DNA from: Polymorphobacter megasporae
GTDB taxonomy: Bacteria > Pseudomonadota > Alphaproteobacteria > Sphingomonadales > Sphingomonadaceae
Length of the DNA: 64,000 nt
Reading direction: 5' to 3'
NCBI RefSeq assembly: GCF_018982885.2
Contig: NZ_CP081848.1
Span: 868,001-932,000, forward strand
Positions within the stretch are counted from its first letter, which is position 1. Each line of letters starts with the position of its first letter. The position numbers and the translations under genes were made by a program. The notes under the pieces are model-generated. The model was not told where the DNA came from, ran no database searches, and worked only from the letters and a program-made list of their open reading frames with translations. Shown piece by piece: positions 1-9,092 of the stretch.

Positions 1-283
1 TCGCGGCGATGACGATGCCATCGGCGAGGCGCGTCTCGACGTCCTTCATCGAATGGACCGCGAGATCGATCCGCCCATCGAGCAGGGCGGCGTCGAGCTC
101 CTTGGTCCACAGCGCCTTGCCGCCGATCTCGGCGAGCGGGCGGTCCTGGACGCGGTCGCCGGTGGTGACGACGACGACGATCTCGACCGCGACATCGTGT
201 GCCGCGACGAGCGCATCGCGGACCATATGCGCCTGCGCCAGAGCCAGCGGCGAGCCGCGCGTACCGAGCTTGAGGGTTTTCAT
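1..283 (-). CDS. hemC: Porphobilinogen deaminase (hydroxymethylbilane synthase), 5' part only
   Basis: The enzyme joins four porphobilinogens into hydroxymethylbilane in tetrapyrrole synthesis. Only the first 94 residues lie in the window; the gene continues past the left edge. The start [19 protein letters not shown] is the classic HemC N-terminus, followed by the VHSMKD motif near residue 80. It is divergent from tsaD across about 110 bp, a common hemC/tsaD arrangement in alphaproteobacteria. The ATG at 283 fits the family start. Confidence 0.95.
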   Translation of the reverse strand, partial: MKTLKLGTRGSPLALAQAHMVRDALVAAHDVAVEIVVVVTTGDRVQDRPLAEIGGKALWTKELDAALLDGRIDLAVHSMKDVETRLADGIVIAA

Positions 284-391
284 CGCGAATCCTTGTGCAA
301 GCGACGGCGGCGATTGGCAAGATTCGCGGGCGATTGCAACGACCGGCGCGGTTATGCGACGCAGCGCGTGGAACGCGCTATAGGGCGGCAA

Positions 392-1447
392 GTGACCGGA
401 TTTCCCCTCATCCTCGGTATCGAATCGTCGTGCGACGAGACTGCCGTCGCGCTGGTTCGCGGCGACCGGACGATCGTCGCGCAGGCGGTCGCGAGCCAGG
501 ACGCGGCGCATCGCCCGTTCGGCGGGGTCGTCCCCGAAATCGCCGCGCGGGCGCATGTCGAGGTGCTGACGCCGATGATCGAGCGGGTGCTGGCCGACGG
601 CGGCGTCACGCTCCGCGAGGTCGATGCGATCGCCGCGACCGCCGGGCCGGGGCTGATCGGCGGAGTGATGGTCGGGCTGGTGACGGGCAAGGCGCTCGCC
701 TTCGCCGCGAACAAGCCGCTGCTCGCGATCAACCATCTCGAAGGCCATGCGCTGTCGCCGCGTCTGGTCGATCCCGGGCTGGCCTTTCCGTATCTCCTCC
801 TGCTGGTGTCGGGCGGGCATTGCCAGCTGCTCGCGGTCGACGGCGTCGCGCGCTACCGGCGGCTGGCGACGACGATCGATGACGCGGCGGGGGAGGCGTT
901 CGACAAGGTCGCGAAGCTGCTCGGCCTCGGCTTTCCCGGCGGTCCGGCGGTCGAGGCGGCGGCGCGGTCGGGCGACCCCGCGCGCTTCAAGCTACCGCGC
1001 CCGTTGCTCGGCTCGCCCGAGCCGCATTTCTCTTTCGCTGGATTGAAGTCGGCGGTCCTGCGCGCCCGCGATGCACTGCCGACGTTGACCGCGACCGACG
1101 CCGCCGACCTTGCCGCCGGGTTTCAAGCTGCTGTCGTCGATTGCCTGCTCGACCGGACAGTGCGCGCGATGGCGCGGATGCCCGAGGCGACGGCGCTGGT
1201 CGTTGCCGGGGGAGTCGCCGCCAACGGCGCGATCCGCGCGGCGCTGACAGGGCTCGCCGCGAGCCGCGGGCTGCCGTTCATCGCGCCGCCGCTGTGGCTG
1301 TGTACCGACAATGCCGCGATGATCGCATGGGCCGGGGCCGAGAGGCTCGCGCTCGGCCTGGTCGACGGGCTCGACGCGGTCGCCCGTCCGCGCTGGCCGC
1401 TCGACCCCGCCGCCGAGCCGGTTCGCGGCGCCGGGGTCAAGGCGTGA
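392..1447 (+). CDS. tsaD: tRNA threonylcarbamoyladenosine (t6A37) transferase TsaD
   Basis: This Gcp/Kae1/TsaD ATPase transfers the threonylcarbamoyl group to A37 of ANN-decoding tRNAs, working with TsaB and TsaE. The protein has about 351 residues, normal for the family. It opens with [17 protein letters not shown] and carries the metal-binding HLEGHALSP (H..GH) motif and [11 protein letters not shown]. The open frame extends to position 53, but that stretch lies over hemC. The GTG at 392 gives the conserved start. The stop overlaps the gpsA start by 4 bp (GTGA), so the two are probably translationally coupled. Confidence 0.95.
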   Translation: MTGFPLILGIESSCDETAVALVRGDRTIVAQAVASQDAAHRPFGGVVPEIAARAHVEVLTPMIERVLADGGVTLREVDAIAATAGPGLIGGVMVGLVTGKALAFAANKPLLAINHLEGHALSPRLVDPGLAFPYLLLLVSGGHCQLLAVDGVARYRRLATTIDDAAGEAFDKVAKLLGLGFPGGPAVEAAARSGDPARFKLPRPLLGSPEPHFSFAGLKSAVLRARDALPTLTATDAADLAAGFQAAVVDCLLDRTVRAMARMPEATALVVAGGVAANGAIRAALTGLAASRGLPFIAPPLWLCTDNAAMIAWAGAERLALGLVDGLDAVARPRWPLDPAAEPVRGAGVKA

Positions 1448-2418
1448 GCCTGACGACAATCGGGGTCGTCGGCGGCGGCGCATGGGGCACTGCGCTGGCG
1501 CAGGTCGCGGCGGCGGGAGGGGCTCGGACGACGCTCTGGGCCCGCGAGGCCGAAGTCGTCGCCGGGATCAACGCCGACCACGTCAACGCGCTGTTCCTGC
1601 CCGGCATCGTGCTGTCCCCGTCGATCGTCGCGGTCCCGGCGCTCGACGGGCTGGCCGACGCCGATGCGCTGCTGATCGTCACCCCGGCGCAAGCGATGGC
1701 GGCGGTGCTCGCGGGTCTCGCTGAGCAATCCGCCCGCCCGCTGATCCTCTGCGCCAAGGGCATCGCGCCGGGCGGCCGGTCGATGGCTGAGGTCGCTACC
1801 GAGGCCCTGCCCGGCTGGCCGCTCGCGGTGCTGTCGGGGCCGACCTTTGCGCATGAGGTCGCCGCAGGGCTGCCGACCGCGGTGACGCTCGCCTGCGCCG
1901 ATGAAGCCCTCGGCCAAGCTCTGTGCCAGCGGCTCGCCCTGCCTGCCTTCCGCCCCTATTACAGCGCCGACGTCGTGGGTGCATGCATTGGCGGGGCGGT
2001 CAAGAACGTCCTCGCGATCGCCTGCGGGGTCGTCGCCGGACGCCGCCTCGGCGACAATGCCCGGGCGGCGGTGATCACCCGCGGGTTCGCCGAAATGCTC
2101 CGCTACGGGCTCGCCTGCGGGGCGAGCGCGGCGACATTGGGCGGGCTGTCGGGGCTCGGCGACCTCGTCCTGACGTGTACCGGGACCGCGTCGCGAAACT
2201 TCACCCTCGGGGTTGCGCTTGGCGAGGGGCGACCTCCCGCGACCGGGCGGACGGTCGCCGAGGGCGCCGCGTCCGCGCCGGTTCTCGCGGCAGCGGCAGT
2301 GGCGCGGGGAGTCGAAATGCCGATCGTGGCTGCGGTGGCCGGGCTCCTCGACGGCTCGCTGAGCGTCGAAGCGACCATATTACAACTCCTTAGCCGCCCG
2401 CTCCGCGCCGAGGTCTAG
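1444..2418 (+). CDS. gpsA: NAD(P)-dependent glycerol-3-phosphate dehydrogenase
   Basis: GpsA reduces dihydroxyacetone phosphate to sn-glycerol-3-phosphate for phospholipid synthesis. The 324-residue protein begins with the Rossmann motif [14 protein letters not shown], then has the family motifs [16 protein letters not shown] and [14 protein letters not shown] with the catalytic lysine. The GTG at 1444 overlaps the tsaD stop; the longer open frame upstream is shadow of tsaD. The TAG stop lies in a CTAG shared with the convergent small gene downstream. Confidence 0.95.
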   Translation: MSLTTIGVVGGGAWGTALAQVAAAGGARTTLWAREAEVVAGINADHVNALFLPGIVLSPSIVAVPALDGLADADALLIVTPAQAMAAVLAGLAEQSARPLILCAKGIAPGGRSMAEVATEALPGWPLAVLSGPTFAHEVAAGLPTAVTLACADEALGQALCQRLALPAFRPYYSADVVGACIGGAVKNVLAIACGVVAGRRLGDNARAAVITRGFAEMLRYGLACGASAATLGGLSGLGDLVLTCTGTASRNFTLGVALGEGRPPATGRTVAEGAASAPVLAAAAVARGVEMPIVAAVAGLLDGSLSVEATILQLLSRPLRAEV

Positions 2419-2609
2419 AAGTCGACGGCAACGCCGCGGCGTTCCCAGTCGCCATAACGGACCGGGTCGGGACCGTCGCGCCCGCCGATCTCGGGGACGG
2501 GCTGCGACGGGTCCATCTCGGGCTCGGGGCCACCCGGAACCGGCAATTCGGGGGGCTGTTCGCTCGGCAGGAGCGGCTCGGGCATGTCGGGACGGGGGAT
2601 CGAGGCCAT
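2415..2609 (-). CDS. DUF1674 / SDHAF4-like small protein
   Basis: A 64-residue, proline-rich protein ends in [19 protein letters not shown], which matches the C-terminal signature of the DUF1674 family. Eukaryotic members (SDHAF4) help assemble the flavoprotein subunit of succinate dehydrogenase; that role is only inferred here. The ATG at 2609 is preceded by GGAG with 7 nt spacing, so it is preferred over an in-frame ATG further up. Its stop and that of gpsA share the palindrome CTAG at 2415-2418. Confidence 0.85.
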   Translation of the reverse strand: MASIPRPDMPEPLLPSEQPPELPVPGGPEPEMDPSQPVPEIGGRDGPDPVRYGDWERRGVAVDF

Positions 2610-2671
2610 TGCGCTTCTCCGGTGGATGGATTGAACTGACATCAACATAGAAATGGGGAGGACGGGTTCAA

Positions 2672-3493
2672 ATGACCGATCTGAGCGGGCGCGCGATCGC
2701 GGTGACCGGGGCGGGGAGCGGAATCGGGCGCGCGCTCGCGGTGCTGCTGGCGAAGAAGGGCGTCCGCCTCGCGCTCGCCGACAAGGACGCGGCGGGGCTC
2801 GGCGAGACCAAGGCGCTGCTCGGCAATTCGCCGGCGACGACGACCGCGCTCGACGTCACCGACGACGCCGCGCTCAAGGCGTGGATCGACGAGGCGGCGC
2901 GCGAACATGGCGGGCTCGACGGCATCATCAACAACGCCGGCCTGTCGATCATCGCGCCGTTCGCCGACACCCCGGCAGCCGATTTCGATCGGGTGATGGA
3001 CGTCAATTTCGGCGGCGTCGTCTCGGGCTGCCGCCATGCCTTGCCGCACCTGCGCGGCCGCGACGCGGGTTGGATCGTCAATATTTCCAGCGTGTTCGGC
3101 ATGATGGGCTATCCGACCCAGTCGGCGTACAACGCATCGAAGTTCGCCGTACGCGGGCTGACCGAGGCGCTGTACCTCGAACTCGCGCAGACCGACCCCG
3201 CCATCCGCGTCATCCGCGTCCACCCCGGCGGGATCAAGACCAACGTCGCCCGCAACGCCAAGTTCATCAAGTCGATGCCGGGTGCTCCCGGAGCGATGGA
3301 TTCGGCGTCGGAGTTCGAGAAGAGCGCGCCAACCACCCCCGACCAGGCCGCCGCGACGATCGTCGCCGGCATGGAAAAGGGCAGCCCGCGCGTCCTGATC
3401 GGCCGCGACGCGAAGATGGTCGACCTGCTCACCCGGCTGTTCCCGGTGTCGTATTACAAGCGCATCGGCGCCTTCCTCGGCGGCGGGCGGTAG
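2672..3493 (+). CDS. Short-chain dehydrogenase/reductase (SDR)
   Basis: A classical SDR of 273 residues. The cofactor motif VTGAGSGIGRA is at residues 10-20 and NNAG near residue 90. The catalytic set is Ser in VNISSVFG plus Tyr and Lys in SAYNASKFAVRG. The N-terminal half is close to the family consensus; the substrate cannot be deduced. The ATG at 2672 has GGGGAGGA upstream. It is divergent from the DUF1674 gene across a 62-bp gap that must hold both promoters. Confidence 0.9.
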   Translation: MTDLSGRAIAVTGAGSGIGRALAVLLAKKGVRLALADKDAAGLGETKALLGNSPATTTALDVTDDAALKAWIDEAAREHGGLDGIINNAGLSIIAPFADTPAADFDRVMDVNFGGVVSGCRHALPHLRGRDAGWIVNISSVFGMMGYPTQSAYNASKFAVRGLTEALYLELAQTDPAIRVIRVHPGGIKTNVARNAKFIKSMPGAPGAMDSASEFEKSAPTTPDQAAATIVAGMEKGSPRVLIGRDAKMVDLLTRLFPVSYYKRIGAFLGGGR

Positions 3494-3684
3494 CCGAGTC
3501 GCGCCGCCTAAAGTGTCAGGCCAGCTTGACGAAGTTGATGAACCTGACGCCACGTCGAATTGAAACGCGGCCTCCCCCGAGGCGTCCCGGTCACCGGCGC
3601 GACGCTTCGAGGGATGAGAAAAGGTCATCCCGACACGCTGAGCCAGAAGCCGGGGTGTAGGACAGCGTTTTTTACGCCCACAAG

Positions 3685-3712
3685 CGTCATCCCCGCGAAG
3701 GCGGGGATGACG
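3685..3712. repeat. REP-like palindrome, single copy
   Basis: Perfect inverted repeat with arms CGTCATCCCCGC and GCGGGGATGACG around a short GAAG centre. It lies in the 236-bp gap between the convergent SDR and broken glutathione transferase genes. The same arms recur at 10999-11024, 36067-36140 and 44007-44080. I see no gene in the rest of this gap (3494-3729). Confidence 0.85.
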
Positions 3713-3729
3713 AGTTAAGATCGCGTGCT

Positions 3730-4353
3730 CTAGCCGGCACCCCCAGCGATGCTCGGCCGGGCGGCGACCCGCGCGAACCAGTCGGCCAGCGCGGGGGTGT
3801 CGTCGAGCGTGACGAGCCCGACCGCGCGGCCGAAGTCGAGCGTGCTCCACAGCGCGATGTCGGCGATGCTGAAGCGCTCGCCGGCGACGAACCCGCCCGG
3901 GGCGATTGCGGCATCGAACCACGCGAGCGCGGTGGCGACCTTCGCCCGGTTGCTCTCGCCGAAGTCCTTGTATTGCGGGACGACGACGGTGGCGGTGAGG
4001 GGGTGGCTGTGCATCTACACCATCGACAGCGGGATGCCGAGGACGGTCTCGACCCGGCGCAGCGCCATGTCGACGAGCGCGCGGTCGAGCGGATCGGTGC
4101 CGAACAGTGGCGGCTCGGGGTAAAGCGCGTCGAAATAGCGGCAGATCGAGATCGATTCGGCGATCACCGTGCCGTCGTCGAGTTCGAACGCCGGAACCTG
4201 CCCGCGCGGGTTCTTCTCGACGAATGCCGGTGCCTTGTGCTCGCCCTTGAAGATCGCGAGGTCGGTAGTCGGGATCGTCACGCCCTTTTCGGCGAGAAAG
4301 ATCGTGACCCGGCGCGGATTGGGCGCGGGCGCGGCGGCGCTCCACAGCATCAT
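3730..4353 (-). pseudogene. Glutathione S-transferase, interrupted by an in-frame amber codon
   Basis: The reading frame encodes a complete glutathione S-transferase of about 207 codons. The N-terminal thioredoxin-like half includes NPRGQVPAFELDDGTVIAES, with the cis-Pro and glutathione-binding region. The helical C-terminal half includes FVAGERFSIADIAL. A TAG at 4015-4017 splits it after residue 112, between PLSMV and MHSHPL, with no shift of frame. The start overlaps the stop of the upstream transporter gene (ATGA). Either a recent nonsense mutation or a sequencing error explains this; residues on both sides look intact. Confidence 0.8.
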
Positions 4354-5888
4354 TTTTTCGTCTCCCCCGTAAGCAGCGTCTTTGCGGCTGCCTCGGGCGA
4401 CAACTTGTCCGATTCGCGGTCGACGAGCAAGTTCGCCCGGCGCATCGCGGCGACCCCGATCGACCCGACCAATGGGCGCAGCGTCGCATCGAGCGACCCA
4501 TCCTTCGCCCGCGCGGGGGAGACGAGGAGCAGCGCATCGTACGCCGGGATCGCGCCCTTCGGGTCGGTCAGGACGACAAGATCCTGCGCTGCGATCCGCC
4601 CGTCGCTCGAAAACGCCGAGATAACGTCGGCCTCGCCGCTCGCCAGCGCGCGGTACATGAAGGTCGGTTCGAACGATTTATGTGCCTTGAAGGTCAGGCC
4701 GTAAGCGTCGCGCAGCCCCGCCCATTCGGGTCGCGAGAGAAATTCGATGTCGGCGCCGAGTGTCAGCCCGGGGGCGGCGCGAGCGAGGTCGGCGATCGAC
4801 ACGAGGTGAAGCCGGGTGGCGAGGTCGCGGCGGACGGCGAGGACATAGGCGTTCTCGAAGCCGAGCGGGCCGATGACGCCGACCCCGTATTTCGCGCGGA
4901 GTTCGCGGCCGAGCCGGGCGAGCAATTCGGCGCGCGGCAGTTTTTCATCATGGCCGAGGATGCCTGTCCACAGCGTCCCGGCATAGTCGACATAGGTGTC
5001 GATATCGCCGCCGGCGAGCGCGCGGAACGCCACCGCCGAACCGAGGCCGGTGCGCTCGACGACGCGGCGCGGGGCGAAACGTGCGGCGATGACGTCGGCG
5101 AGGATATATTGCTCGGAGAAGTTCTTCGCGCCGACGACGATCGGCTTGCCGGGGGCGGCCGAGCCGAGTTGCGGCACGACCGCGAGGCCACCGATCAACA
5201 TCAGCCCTACGGCTCCGGCGAACATCTTGAAGCGCGATCCGGTGCCAAGGCCCGACTCGACGAGCCCGAGCAACGCATCGACCGCGACCGCGAGCGCCGC
5301 CGCTCCGGCGCAGCCGACGAGGACGGCGATCCAGTTCTCGGTCTGAAGCCCCGAAAAGATGAAGTCGCCGAGGCACGCCGCGCCGACCGCGGTCGCGAGC
5401 GTCGCCGCGCCAATCGTCCACACCGCCGCGGTCCGCACCCCCGCCATGATCACCGGCGCGGCAAGGGGGAGTTCGACCTGGAGCAGTCGCTGGCGCGGGG
5501 TCATGCCGACCCCTTCGGCCGCCTCGACGATATCGCGGTCGATCCCCATCAGCCCGTTCAACCCGCCGCGCAGCAGCGGCAGCAGCGCGTAGAGCGTCAG
5601 CGCGAGCAGCGCGGGGAGGAAGCCGAGCACCGGCAGCGTGCCGCCGGTGACACCGCGCACCGCGAGTAGTGCCGGGTAGAACAGCGCGAGCAGCGCCAGC
5701 GCGGGGATCGTCTGGACGAGCCCCGCTCCCGCCAGCACCGCCCAGCGCGCTCCGGGGCGGGTGCGGGTGAGCAGCACCAGCGGCGTCGCGACGACGATCG
5801 CCAGCCCGAGCGCGGCGGCGCTGAGCGTGACGTGTGCGGCGAGCTTGCCCGGAAGTTCGGCGAGTGCGGCGCTGAGTGCGGGGCTCAT
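4350..5888 (-). CDS. Osmoprotectant ABC transporter, permease fused to substrate-binding domain
   Basis: A 512-residue fusion. Residues 1 to about 215 are a membrane permease of the glycine betaine/choline/carnitine class with several transmembrane helices and the EAA-like stretch EAAEGVGMTPRQRLLQVELP. Residues from about 235 on are a periplasmic binding domain of the OpuAC/ProX class starting GKPIVVGAKNFSEQYILAD. It is tethered to the membrane by the helix just before. The gene overlaps the ATPase gene upstream by 4 bp and the broken glutathione transferase downstream by 4 bp. The solute is inferred to be a compatible solute. Confidence 0.88.
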   Translation of the reverse strand: MSPALSAALAELPGKLAAHVTLSAAALGLAIVVATPLVLLTRTRPGARWAVLAGAGLVQTIPALALLALFYPALLAVRGVTGGTLPVLGFLPALLALTLYALLPLLRGGLNGLMGIDRDIVEAAEGVGMTPRQRLLQVELPLAAPVIMAGVRTAAVWTIGAATLATAVGAACLGDFIFSGLQTENWIAVLVGCAGAAALAVAVDALLGLVESGLGTGSRFKMFAGAVGLMLIGGLAVVPQLGSAAPGKPIVVGAKNFSEQYILADVIAARFAPRRVVERTGLGSAVAFRALAGGDIDTYVDYAGTLWTGILGHDEKLPRAELLARLGRELRAKYGVGVIGPLGFENAYVLAVRRDLATRLHLVSIADLARAAPGLTLGADIEFLSRPEWAGLRDAYGLTFKAHKSFEPTFMYRALASGEADVISAFSSDGRIAAQDLVVLTDPKGAIPAYDALLLVSPARAKDGSLDATLRPLVGSIGVAAMRRANLLVDRESDKLSPEAAAKTLLTGETKK

Positions 5889-6646
5889 GCCAGCAGCGCC
5901 GCGAGCCGCTCGGCCTGGCGGCGCGGCGACGCGATCATCGCCGCGACCACCGGGTTGGCATGGCCGCGCATCAGTTCCGCCGGCGTCGCATCGGCGGCGA
6001 TCTTGCCGCGTGCGACGACGATGACGCGGTCGGCGAGGAGCAACGCCTCCTGCATGTCGTGGGTGACGATAACGCTGGTCAGGCCGAGATCGTCGTGGAG
6101 GCCGCGGTAGCGCGTTGCCAGCGCATCGCGGGTCAACGGGTCGAGCGCGCCGAACGGCTCGTCCATCAGCACGATCTTCGGGCGTGCGGCGAGGGCGCGG
6201 GCGACCCCGACGCGCTGTCGCTGGCCGCCCGACAATGCAGCGGGGGCGCGCGTTCCAAGGGCGGGATCGAGGTCGACGAGGGTGAGCAGCTCGTCGACCC
6301 GCGCGGCAATGTCGGCGGCGCTCCAGCCGAGCAGGCGCGGCACGGTGGCGATGTTCGCGGCGACGCTGAGGTGCGGGAACAGCCCGATCCCCTGGAAGAC
6401 ATAGCCGATGCCGCGGCGAAGTTCGGGCGGCGACACATCGCGGACATCGCGCCCGTCGACGCGGACCGTGCCGCTATCGGCGTCGCTCAACCGGTTGATA
6501 AGCTTGAGGAGGCTCGTCTTGCCCGACCCCGATGCGCCGACCAGTGCGACGAAGCTGCCCGCCTCGATATCGAGCGTGACATGGTCGACCGCCGTCGTCG
6601 CGCCGAAGCGCTTGGTCACATCGGCGAAGGCGATCGCGGCGGGCAT
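5885..6646 (-). CDS. Osmoprotectant ABC transporter ATP-binding protein
   Basis: A 253-residue ABC ATPase of the ProV/OpuCA/OsmV group. Walker A is GASGSGKTSLLKLINRL, the signature is LSGGQRQRVGVARAL, and Walker B is IVLMDEPFGALD followed by the switch His in VIVTHDMQEALLLAD. It lacks the C-terminal CBS domains of some betaine ATPases. It overlaps the fused permease/binding-protein gene by 4 bp, so the two form a minimal two-gene importer. Confidence 0.92.
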   Translation of the reverse strand: MPAAIAFADVTKRFGATTAVDHVTLDIEAGSFVALVGASGSGKTSLLKLINRLSDADSGTVRVDGRDVRDVSPPELRRGIGYVFQGIGLFPHLSVAANIATVPRLLGWSAADIAARVDELLTLVDLDPALGTRAPAALSGGQRQRVGVARALAARPKIVLMDEPFGALDPLTRDALATRYRGLHDDLGLTSVIVTHDMQEALLLADRVIVVARGKIAADATPAELMRGHANPVVAAMIASPRRQAERLAALLA

Positions 6647-6655
6647 CGGCCCAGA

Positions 6656-7372
6656 CTACGCAGCCCGCCCGACCCAATGCAACGCCGCGCCGTTTGTCGC
6701 GAGCCACGCGCGCGCCGCCTTGATGTCGCCGTCGGTCAGGTCCTTGGCGAGCTGCCAGAAATCGCGGCCGTGGTTGGGGTGGACGAGGTGCGCGACTTCG
6801 TGGGCGACGACCGACTGGCGCACCGCTGGCGGCGCGAGGATCAGCCGCCAGCTATAGCCGATCGCTCCGGAGGACGAGCAGCTGCCCCATCGCCCGGCGG
6901 GATCGCGGACAGCAATTCCAGTGACTTGGCGGTCGATTAGCGCGGCGATGGCGTGGGTTGCCGTGGCCATGTCGGCGAGCGCGGCGGCGCGGAGCCAGCG
7001 CAGCGTCCGCCCCGGCACCGTCGCCTCGGGCCCGCCGATAATCAGCCGCTCGCCGTCGCGCTTGACTCCGCGCGGATGCGACGAGCTCCAGTCGATCCAA
7101 AGGCTTGTCCCATCGAACGGGATCGCTGCGCCGGGTGCAAACGGCACCGCGACCGGCCACGTCGCGACCCGCGCCGCGATCCAGCCGTCGTGCGCGGCGA
7201 TGAACTTTTCCGCATCGCCCAGCCGTCCACGCGCCGGTAATGCGACCCGCACCACCCCGCGCACCGCGTCCGCACGCAGGGTCAACCGCCGGGCGCGCGC
7301 CGAACGCTCGATCCGCACCTCGACCGCGCGCCCGGCAAACGTCGCGACGCTAGAGCGGTGAGTCGATGACAT
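6656..7372 (-). CDS. YgjP-like zinc metallohydrolase (M48/SprT-like fold)
   Basis: A 238-residue protein with the zinc motif HEVAHLVHPNHGRDFW (HExxH plus a downstream His), typical of the YgjP/DUF45 family. Family members are annotated as metal-dependent hydrolases; the physiological substrate is unclear. The start ATG at 7372 lies inside the 3' end of the upstream ycgN-like gene (23-bp overlap). It lies 9 bp upstream of the transporter ATPase gene. Confidence 0.88.
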   Translation of the reverse strand: MSSTHRSSVATFAGRAVEVRIERSARARRLTLRADAVRGVVRVALPARGRLGDAEKFIAAHDGWIAARVATWPVAVPFAPGAAIPFDGTSLWIDWSSSHPRGVKRDGERLIIGGPEATVPGRTLRWLRAAALADMATATHAIAALIDRQVTGIAVRDPAGRWGSCSSSGAIGYSWRLILAPPAVRQSVVAHEVAHLVHPNHGRDFWQLAKDLTDGDIKAARAWLATNGAALHWVGRAA

Positions 7373-7787
7373 GATTTTCGAGATCGCCTGCGACGTCCTC
7401 GCTGATCGTCCAGCCGCGAACCGAGATGCCGGCGCGGTGAACCGAGTCGGGGTCGCCCGACACCAGCGGATGCCAGTCGGCGAGGCCCTGACCGCGATGG
7501 ATGCGGAGATAGCCGCAGGTCGACGGCAGCCAGTCGATCGTCTCGAGCTTCGCCGGGGTCAGGCGGACACATTCGGGGACGTGCGCCTTGCGGTTGCGAT
7601 AATCCTTGCACTGCCCGGTCGCGCCGTCGAGCAGGCGGCAGGCGACGTTGGTCGGCAGCAGCTCGCCGGTCTCCTCGTCCTCGAGCTTGTGGACGCAGCA
7701 GCGCCCGCAGCCGTCGCACAGGCTTTCCCACTGCGGGCGGCTCATCGCCGACAGCGGCACGGTCTCCCAAAACGGTCTATCGGACAT
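7350..7787 (-). CDS. YcgN/UPF0260-family cysteine cluster protein
   Basis: A 145-residue protein matching UPF0260 over its whole length. A CxxCGRCC-type cluster (CDGCGRCC) sits near residue 25, with further Cys in NVACRLLD, GQCKDY and PECVRL, and WLPSTCGYL. Such CxxC-rich proteins probably bind metal or an Fe-S cluster; the role is unknown. It overlaps the SCO gene upstream by 11 bp and the YgjP-like gene downstream by 23 bp. Confidence 0.9.
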   Translation of the reverse strand: MSDRPFWETVPLSAMSRPQWESLCDGCGRCCVHKLEDEETGELLPTNVACRLLDGATGQCKDYRNRKAHVPECVRLTPAKLETIDWLPSTCGYLRIHRGQGLADWHPLVSGDPDSVHRAGISVRGWTISEDVAGDLENHVIDSPL

Positions 7788-8370
7788 AGGTCTTCAACTC
7801 GGCGGCGATCGCTTGCGGGGTCGCGCCATGATCGAGGAACGACACCGGCTGGTTCGCCGGGTCCATCAGATAGATGATCGCGGTATGGTCGACGAGATAG
7901 TCGGGTCCCGTCCCCGCCTTCTTCGCATAGACGCGGAACGCCTTGCGCGCCGCCTCGGCCTGCGCCGGGGTGCCGGTCAGCCCGACCATCGTCGGCGAAA
8001 ACGCGCGGACGAAGGTCTTGAGCACCGCGGGGGTGTCGCGTTCGGGATCGACGGTAACGAAAATCGGAACGACCTTCGCCGCCCGCGCGGGGTCGTCGGC
8101 GGTAAAGACCTTCATCCCCTGTGCGATTTTCTGGACGTCGACCGGGCAGACGTCGGGGCAGAAGGTATAGCCGAAATACATCAGCCGCCAGCGCCCGGCA
8201 TAGGTCTTGTCGGTGACGGCGTGCCCGTCCTGGTCGATCAGGCTGAACGGCCCGCCGACCCCGCTGCCGACGAGCGGCCCGGCCGGCGGCGGGGCCGAGC
8301 ACGCGCCGAGCGATGCCGCGCCGATAACGACGGCGGCAAGGACGGCATAAGGCAGGCGACGCCTGTTCAT
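7777..8370 (-). CDS. SCO1/SenC-family copper chaperone lipoprotein
   Basis: A 197-residue thioredoxin-fold protein that probably delivers copper or controls redox state during cytochrome oxidase assembly. The N-terminus is a lipoprotein signal with the lipobox SLGAC near residue 24. The copper-binding CPDVCP motif and the distant His in VDHTAIIYLMDP are present. It is the first gene of a six-gene minus-strand operon ending in the broken glutathione transferase. Confidence 0.92.
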   Translation of the reverse strand: MNRRRLPYAVLAAVVIGAASLGACSAPPPAGPLVGSGVGGPFSLIDQDGHAVTDKTYAGRWRLMYFGYTFCPDVCPVDVQKIAQGMKVFTADDPARAAKVVPIFVTVDPERDTPAVLKTFVRAFSPTMVGLTGTPAQAEAARKAFRVYAKKAGTGPDYLVDHTAIIYLMDPANQPVSFLDHGATPQAIAAELKTYVR

Positions 8371-8428
8371 TAAGGGTTGGTCCGTCTAGGTTAGGGCAGC
8401 GCGATCGACCCGTTATATAGGAGGCCCC

Positions 8429-9022
8429 ATGCGCTCAGGCATCATCGCATTTGCCGCCATCGCATCGATCGCCATTGCGGGTCCAGCAGCGGCGCAGTTT
8501 TCGGACTCGTACAACTTCATCAAGGCGGTCCGCGACAAGGACGTCACCAAGGCGCGCGAGATCCTCAACAAGCCGGGCACGACGATCATCAACGCCCGCG
8601 AGCAGTCGACCGGCGACGCCCCGATCCACATCGTCGTCCGCCAGCGCGATATCGCGTGGCTCGGCTTCCTCCTTCAGGCGAATGCCGATCCGAACATCCG
8701 CGACCGCGACGGCAATTCACCGCTGCTGCTTGCCGCGACGGCGCGCTTTGCCGAAGGCGTCCGCGTCCTGCTGCTGGTCCACGCCAATGTCGACCAGCGC
8801 AACAATTCGGGCGAAACCCCGCTGATCAAAGCGGTCCAGGCGAACGATCTCGACGACACCAAGCTGCTGCTCGACGCCGGGGCCAACCCCGACCTCGCCG
8901 ACAACAGCGCGGGTTTTTCGGCACGCCAATATGCAGCGCAAGGCGCGCACCAGCAGATGGTCAAGCTGCTGGCCGAGGCCAAGTCGCGCATCTCAGCTCC
9001 GGTTCAAGGGCCGCCGCGATGA
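8429..9022 (+). CDS. Secreted ankyrin-repeat protein
   Basis: A 197-residue protein with a cleavable signal peptide (MRSGIIAFAAIASIAIAGPAAAQ) and about four ankyrin repeats from residue 60 to 185, for example GDAPIHIVVRQRD, DGNSPLLLAATAR and SGETPLIKAVQAND. It is probably a periplasmic protein-protein interaction module; the partner is unknown. TAGGAGG lies just before the ATG. The promoter must lie in the 58-bp gap shared with the divergent SCO gene. Confidence 0.88.
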   Translation: MRSGIIAFAAIASIAIAGPAAAQFSDSYNFIKAVRDKDVTKAREILNKPGTTIINAREQSTGDAPIHIVVRQRDIAWLGFLLQANADPNIRDRDGNSPLLLAATARFAEGVRVLLLVHANVDQRNNSGETPLIKAVQANDLDDTKLLLDAGANPDLADNSAGFSARQYAAQGAHQQMVKLLAEAKSRISAPVQGPPR

Positions 9023-9027
9023 TCTAA

Positions 9028-9049
9028 CCCCTCCCCCTAACGGGAGGGG
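9028..9049. terminator. GC-rich hairpin after the ankyrin gene
   Basis: CCCCTCCC and GGGAGGGG form an 8-bp stem with a 6-base loop just after the ankyrin stop. There is no strong T-run, so it may be a terminator or merely a small palindromic repeat. Confidence 0.4.
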
Positions 9050-9092
9050 GGTAGGTCCGCTCACTCTCACCAAGCCGTAACGTTCATGTCGC

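Noticed and set aside
2642..4537. Long minus-strand open frame over the SDR and glutathione transferase region (631 codons)
   Set aside because: It crosses an SDR with intact motifs on the other strand, and its translation is Arg-rich with no domain; a GC-rich shadow.
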